64,000 bases of DNA from an uncultured Eubacterium sp. (GTDB lineage Bacteria; Bacillota; Clostridia; Lachnospirales; Lachnospiraceae): assembly GCA_910584245.1 (NCBI GenBank), contig CAJTZF010000013.1, forward strand, positions 1 to 64,000, written 5' to 3'. The position numbers were made by a program, and so were the translations under genes. Positions 61,038 to 64,000 of this stretch are shown one piece after another; position 1 is the first letter of the stretch; each line of letters opens with the position of its first letter. A model generated the notes under the pieces. It worked only from the letters and a program-made list of their open reading frames with translations. It ran no database searches and was not told the origin of the DNA.

Positions 61038-61283
61038 CACACCTTGGGACGTGCTGCCACTGGTTGTACAACAACTTATAAAAGAACGCTGCTCACCGCA
61101 GTGCTTCGTTCCTCATGATGGTAATGCAACAACACTTTGAGTAAAACAACGGGCTGGCGCTGCTTTCGCAGCTTTCCCAGCCCTCCATCATGACTTTGCT
61201 CACAAGGTGTGAAGAGAGGAAAGCGTGCTTGCACGCTCGACGGGAAACTACTTGGCGAAGCTCTTCCGGGCCTAGTAGTTTCC
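61038..61283 (-). repeat. nested inverted-repeat region, possible structured RNA or dispersed repeat
   Basis: Outer pair CACACCTTG (61038-61046) with CAAGGTGTG (61203-61211). Inside: GAACG/CGTTC with an inner CTGC/GCAG (61084-61111), and CATGATGG/CCATCATG (61114-61121, 61185-61192) enclosing GGGCTGG/CCAGCCC and GCTGC/GCAGC. Further right: GCGTGC/GCACGC (61223-61236) and GGAAACTACT/AGTAGTTTCC (61243-61252, 61274-61283), the last overlapping the methyltransferase stop. On the minus strand the GAACG hairpin is followed by TTTTAT, as in a terminator. Confidence 0.6.
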
Positions 61284-62144
61284 TTCACACTTCCACCGCC
61301 CGCTTGCCCCGCACGGGAGCACCAGCCCGTTTGAGCTGACCGGGAGGCCAATCTCATCTGCCTCCACGCAGCCCCCAAATTTCTTCCCGACTGCAAGTTG
61401 TATCATATAAGCAAGGACAGCCGGCTGCAAACCAGTTGTATAGGAGTTTACCAGATAAAATAACGGGTCGCTTGACAAGATCTGTGAACACAGCCGGATA
61501 AGGGGGTATACTTTTTCTTCAAGTTTCCACACCTCTCCCTTCGGTCCCCTGCCATAAGACGGCGGATCCATAATAATACCATCATAAGTATTTCCCCGCC
61601 GGATTTCCCGCTCCACAAATTTCACACAGTCATCTACCAAATACCGTACCGGCGCGTCGGCAAGCCCGGATACCGCCGCATTTTCTTTTGCCCACGTCAC
61701 CATGCCCTTCGATGCGTCTACGTGCGTAACAGCCGCCCCCGCTTTCGCGCATGCTACCGTTGCCCCACCCGTGTACGCAAAAAGATTCAGCACCTTAATG
61801 GGGCGGCCCGCTCCGCGGATGAGACCGGAAACCCATTCCCAGTTCACCGCCTGTTCAGGAAAAAGCCCGGTATGCTTAAACCGAAACGGCTTTAAGTGAA
61901 ACGACAGATCTTTATAAGAAATGGTCCACTGTTCTGGAAGATCAAAAAACTCCCATCGCCCACCGCCCTTGCTGCTCCGGTGGTAATGCGCGTTTCTTTT
62001 CTTCCACGCGGGAAGCTGCCGGGGTGTATCCCAAATCACCTGTGGGTCCGGCCGGACAAGAATATAATTGCCCCACCTCTCCAATTTTTCGCCGTTTGAT
62101 GTATCTAACACTTCATAATCATTCCATTGATCCGCTAACCACAT
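61272..62144 (-). CDS. SAM-dependent methyltransferase (RlmI/RlmK-like)
   Basis: A 290-residue class I methyltransferase. VLNLFAYTGGATVACAKAGA is the SAM-binding loop, VDASKGMVTWAKEN follows, and IIMDPPSYGRG is the catalytic DPPxYG-type motif of nucleic-acid methyltransferases. It lacks the PUA domain of RlmI; family members are mostly rRNA-modifying but the target is unknown. The ATG at 62144 has AAAGGAG six bases upstream. Starts 26 bases after the alpha-galactosidase stop. Confidence 0.85.
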   Translation of the reverse strand: MWLADQWNDYEVLDTSNGEKLERWGNYILVRPDPQVIWDTPRQLPAWKKRNAHYHRSSKGGGRWEFFDLPEQWTISYKDLSFHLKPFRFKHTGLFPEQAVNWEWVSGLIRGAGRPIKVLNLFAYTGGATVACAKAGAAVTHVDASKGMVTWAKENAAVSGLADAPVRYLVDDCVKFVEREIRRGNTYDGIIMDPPSYGRGPKGEVWKLEEKVYPLIRLCSQILSSDPLFYLVNSYTTGLQPAVLAYMIQLAVGKKFGGCVEADEIGLPVSSNGLVLPCGASGRWKCEGNY

Positions 62145-62170
62145 ACTGTGCTCCTTTCCATAACCCCCTC

Positions 62171-64000
62171 CTACTGTCCACACCGGCGCAGGGAAATCAA
62201 TTTCCCCTCATATTGCCCTTCTGCATCATGGATCTCGATCCCTATATTCATTAACATGCTGCCCGTATACGTTCCATCCCGGTCGCTCAGTGTATAGCCC
62301 GCGCCCGCATCCAGCCCCTTTAACCGAATGCGCTCGCTCCACCGGTTGATGCGGTTTTCCGCCCGGACAAAGGACAGCAGTGCGTCCGATTTATCCTTCG
62401 AAACAACTATATAACAGTCATAATATTTCTTTTCAGCCAGAGAGGCGATGCGGAAATAATCCCCTGCACGGATTATGTCGTTGTACCTATGGTACATCTG
62501 AACCTGCTCCTTTATCTTTTCCTTCTCCTCCGGCACGAGCTTTGTCACATCTAGCTCATAGCCAAACGTACCGCACAACGCCACTTGCCCGCGCGTATCA
62601 AATGGTGTCGTCCGGTGCGTAGCGTGGTTAGGACAATCACTCACATGGGCCCCGATGGAAGAAAGCGGATATACCATAGCCGTACCCCTTTGGATCTCTA
62701 GCCGCTCCATCGCATCGGTATCATCGGAACACCAGATCTGCGGACTGTAGTATAACATGCCCGGGTCAAATCTCCCCCCTCCCGATGAACAATTTTCAAG
62801 AAGCAGTTCTGGAAAATCCGTCACTAGCTGGTTTTGCATTTCATATACGCCCAACACATACTTGTGATAAACCATCCCCTGTTCATCCTGTCCTGCCGCA
62901 TGGCTCGCCACGTTTGTCAGGCTCCGGTTCATATCCCACTTTACGTAATCTATTTCTGCCTCTTTTATAACACGGTATATCCGGCTATAAATCTCATCCC
63001 TGACTTCTTTTCTGCCGATATCAAGGACATACTGGTTTCTCGATCTGCTGACCTCCCGGTCCCGGTACTGCAAGATCCAGTCTGGATGCTCGCGGTAGAG
63101 CTCGGAATCCGGGCTTACCATTTCCGGCTCCACCCATATTCCAAACTTGAGCCCCCGCTCCCTCACCCCGTCCGCAAGGCGTTTCACCCCGCCAGGGAGC
63201 TTTTCTTCATTGGCAAACCAATCCCCAAGAGAAGTGTTGTCATCGTCTCTCTTGCCGAACCATCCGTCATCCATCACAAGCATCTCTATGCCAAGGCTGG
63301 CCGCCTCCTCTGCGATGCTCCACAGCTTATCCGTATCAAAATCAAAATAGGTAGCCTCCCAGTTATTGATGAGAACCGGACGCTTAATATCACGGTATTT
63401 TCCCCGTATCAAATGATTGCGGTATAAATCATGGCAATTTCTTGTCATACCGCCGATGCCGTCCGTCGAATATACCATAATGGCTTCCGGCGCGGTAAAG
63501 GTTTCCCCCGGCTGTAATTTCCAGGAAAAATGATACGGGTGAATGCCCATCACCGTCCTCACATGCCCAAACTGGTTTTTTTCAACCTGGCCGAGAAAAT
63601 TTCCCGAATAGACAAAATTAATTCCATATACCCGGCCAGTATCCTCGGTGGCATCCGGATCCAAAATCGCCATAAATGGATTTTCCTGGTGTGAACTCAC
63701 GCCCCGGATGGATGCTATGCTCTGCCTTCCCTCGCCGATTTCCCGCCGGTACACTTTCCGCTCCCTTCCCCACGCACCGTGCAGCGTAATCAGGTCAAAC
63801 CCGCCTTCCCGGAAATCCAGGCATAAGGAAAATATTTTATCTATATAACAATGCTTCTGCGAATTATTTTTAATTTTTGCCCACCGGGTGATCGCATCTT
63901 CCTCTTCAAACACGGAATAATACAGCTCCAATTCCAGCTTTAAATCCGGTTCCGACATATGTAGTACAAGCGTTTGGCAATCGTCCGCAAAGGTCGACGG
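62171..64000 (-). CDS. alpha-galactosidase, GH36, 5' end outside window
   Basis: 609 visible residues of a GH36 enzyme removing alpha-1,6-galactose from raffinose-type sugars and galactomannan side chains. The reading frame is open to the right edge, and about 100-130 N-terminal residues are missing compared with the family's usual 730. Barrel motifs: NNWEATYFDF, MDDGWFGKRDDD, VKWDMNRSL (nucleophile Asp), CSSGGGRFD and WCSDDTDAMERL (acid/base Asp). No signal peptide can be judged. Followed closely by the methyltransferase gene. Confidence 0.95.
   Translation of the reverse strand, partial: PSTFADDCQTLVLHMSEPDLKLELELYYSVFEEEDAITRWAKIKNNSQKHCYIDKIFSLCLDFREGGFDLITLHGAWGRERKVYRREIGEGRQSIASIRGVSSHQENPFMAILDPDATEDTGRVYGINFVYSGNFLGQVEKNQFGHVRTVMGIHPYHFSWKLQPGETFTAPEAIMVYSTDGIGGMTRNCHDLYRNHLIRGKYRDIKRPVLINNWEATYFDFDTDKLWSIAEEAASLGIEMLVMDDGWFGKRDDDNTSLGDWFANEEKLPGGVKRLADGVRERGLKFGIWVEPEMVSPDSELYREHPDWILQYRDREVSRSRNQYVLDIGRKEVRDEIYSRIYRVIKEAEIDYVKWDMNRSLTNVASHAAGQDEQGMVYHKYVLGVYEMQNQLVTDFPELLLENCSSGGGRFDPGMLYYSPQIWCSDDTDAMERLEIQRGTAMVYPLSSIGAHVSDCPNHATHRTTPFDTRGQVALCGTFGYELDVTKLVPEEKEKIKEQVQMYHRYNDIIRAGDYFRIASLAEKKYYDCYIVVSKDKSDALLSFVRAENRINRWSERIRLKGLDAGAGYTLSDRDGTYTGSMLMNIGIEIHDAEGQYEGKLISLRRCGQ

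Larger units (their letters stand above)
60727..61271. other. 545-base intergenic region between hpf and a methyltransferase gene
   Basis: No supported gene. From left to right it contains the hpf leader and promoter, an AT-rich stretch, the DnaA-box cluster, and from 61038 onward a dense set of nested inverted repeats. Confidence 0.7.

Noticed and set aside
60727..61040. Chromosomal origin of replication
   Set aside because: DnaA boxes are present but dnaA, dnaN and rpmH are not within the window, so oriC is not supported; reported as a DnaA-box cluster instead.
1..64000. CRISPR arrays and insertion sequences
   Set aside because: No regularly spaced repeats or transposase-like proteins were seen on either strand.

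Overview
The window looks like chromosome from a motile Gram-positive Clostridia of the Lachnospiraceae type. Supporting signs are strong AGGAGG ribosome sites, consensus sigma-A promoters, a CotH-type surface protein, an AgrC/LytTR-type regulatory locus, a heterodimeric ABC exporter under a MarR regulator, a plant-glycan hydrolase repertoire and chemotaxis-type proteins. I see no insertion sequence, integrase, prophage or CRISPR array. Genus and species cannot be set from the sequence alone.

Layout. 1-200: two serine tRNAs (the first cut by the window edge). 279-5961: a putative clan GH-A hydrolase, a heterodimeric multidrug ABC exporter and its MarR regulator with a two-palindrome operator. 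6295-9683: nadC, nadB and a GH10 xylanase lipoprotein, closely packed. 9932-15528: trpS, a CotH-family surface protein with a lysine-rich Ig-like module, and a secreted L,D-transpeptidase, followed by a cloverleaf-shaped inverted-repeat element. 15659-21876: a shortened LacZ-type beta-galactosidase directly behind a hybrid sensor kinase, then an AEC permease. 21933-29686: tRNA-Trp, metF, then purA and a GH3-like lipoprotein/purC/purF/purB unit. 29875-34059: accessory stretch with a cysteine/glycine-rich miniprotein, a degraded AgrC/AgrA-like locus whose two response regulator genes are both frameshifted, and small secreted-protein genes or remnants. 34324-39163: a two-component system plus FtsX-type ABC transporter (BceRS/BceAB-like layout). 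39246-41136: a Septu-type anti-phage pair (PtuB HNH nuclease and PtuA ATPase). 41214-44863: a second pair of ABC exporters. 45093-51656: a 55-residue CxxC protein, aroC, a CheX-like protein with CheY, PTS enzyme I and an HPr lacking the regulatory serine, and a divergent GH10 xylanase with an unusual hairpin between Shine-Dalgarno and start codon. 51906-60726: a long housekeeping run (hpf; then secA, prfB, cheW-like, hom, phosphoglycerate-mutase-like, lysC). 60727-61283: a DnaA-box cluster and a highly structured intergenic region. 61272-64000: a methyltransferase and a GH36 alpha-galactosidase that runs off the window.

How the genes fit together. Two GH10 enzymes, GH2, GH36, a GH3-like protein and a GH-A protein indicate growth on xylan and galactosides. 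The hom/apgM/lysC run makes homoserine and threonine precursors, and the phosphoglycerate-mutase homologue sits where homoserine kinase is expected. Defence and stress functions (Septu, Bce-like module, MarR exporter) are concentrated between 30 and 45 kb, where base composition is more AT-rich and broken genes occur.

Most unusual signals: the structured SD-to-start spacer of the second xylanase, HPr with Ala in place of the regulatory Ser, the paired frameshifted LytTR regulators (one at a perfect A AAA AAG slip site), the CheX-like protein with a repeated N-terminal domain, the DnaA-box cluster far from any dnaA, and the four-way-junction repeat at 15553-15652.
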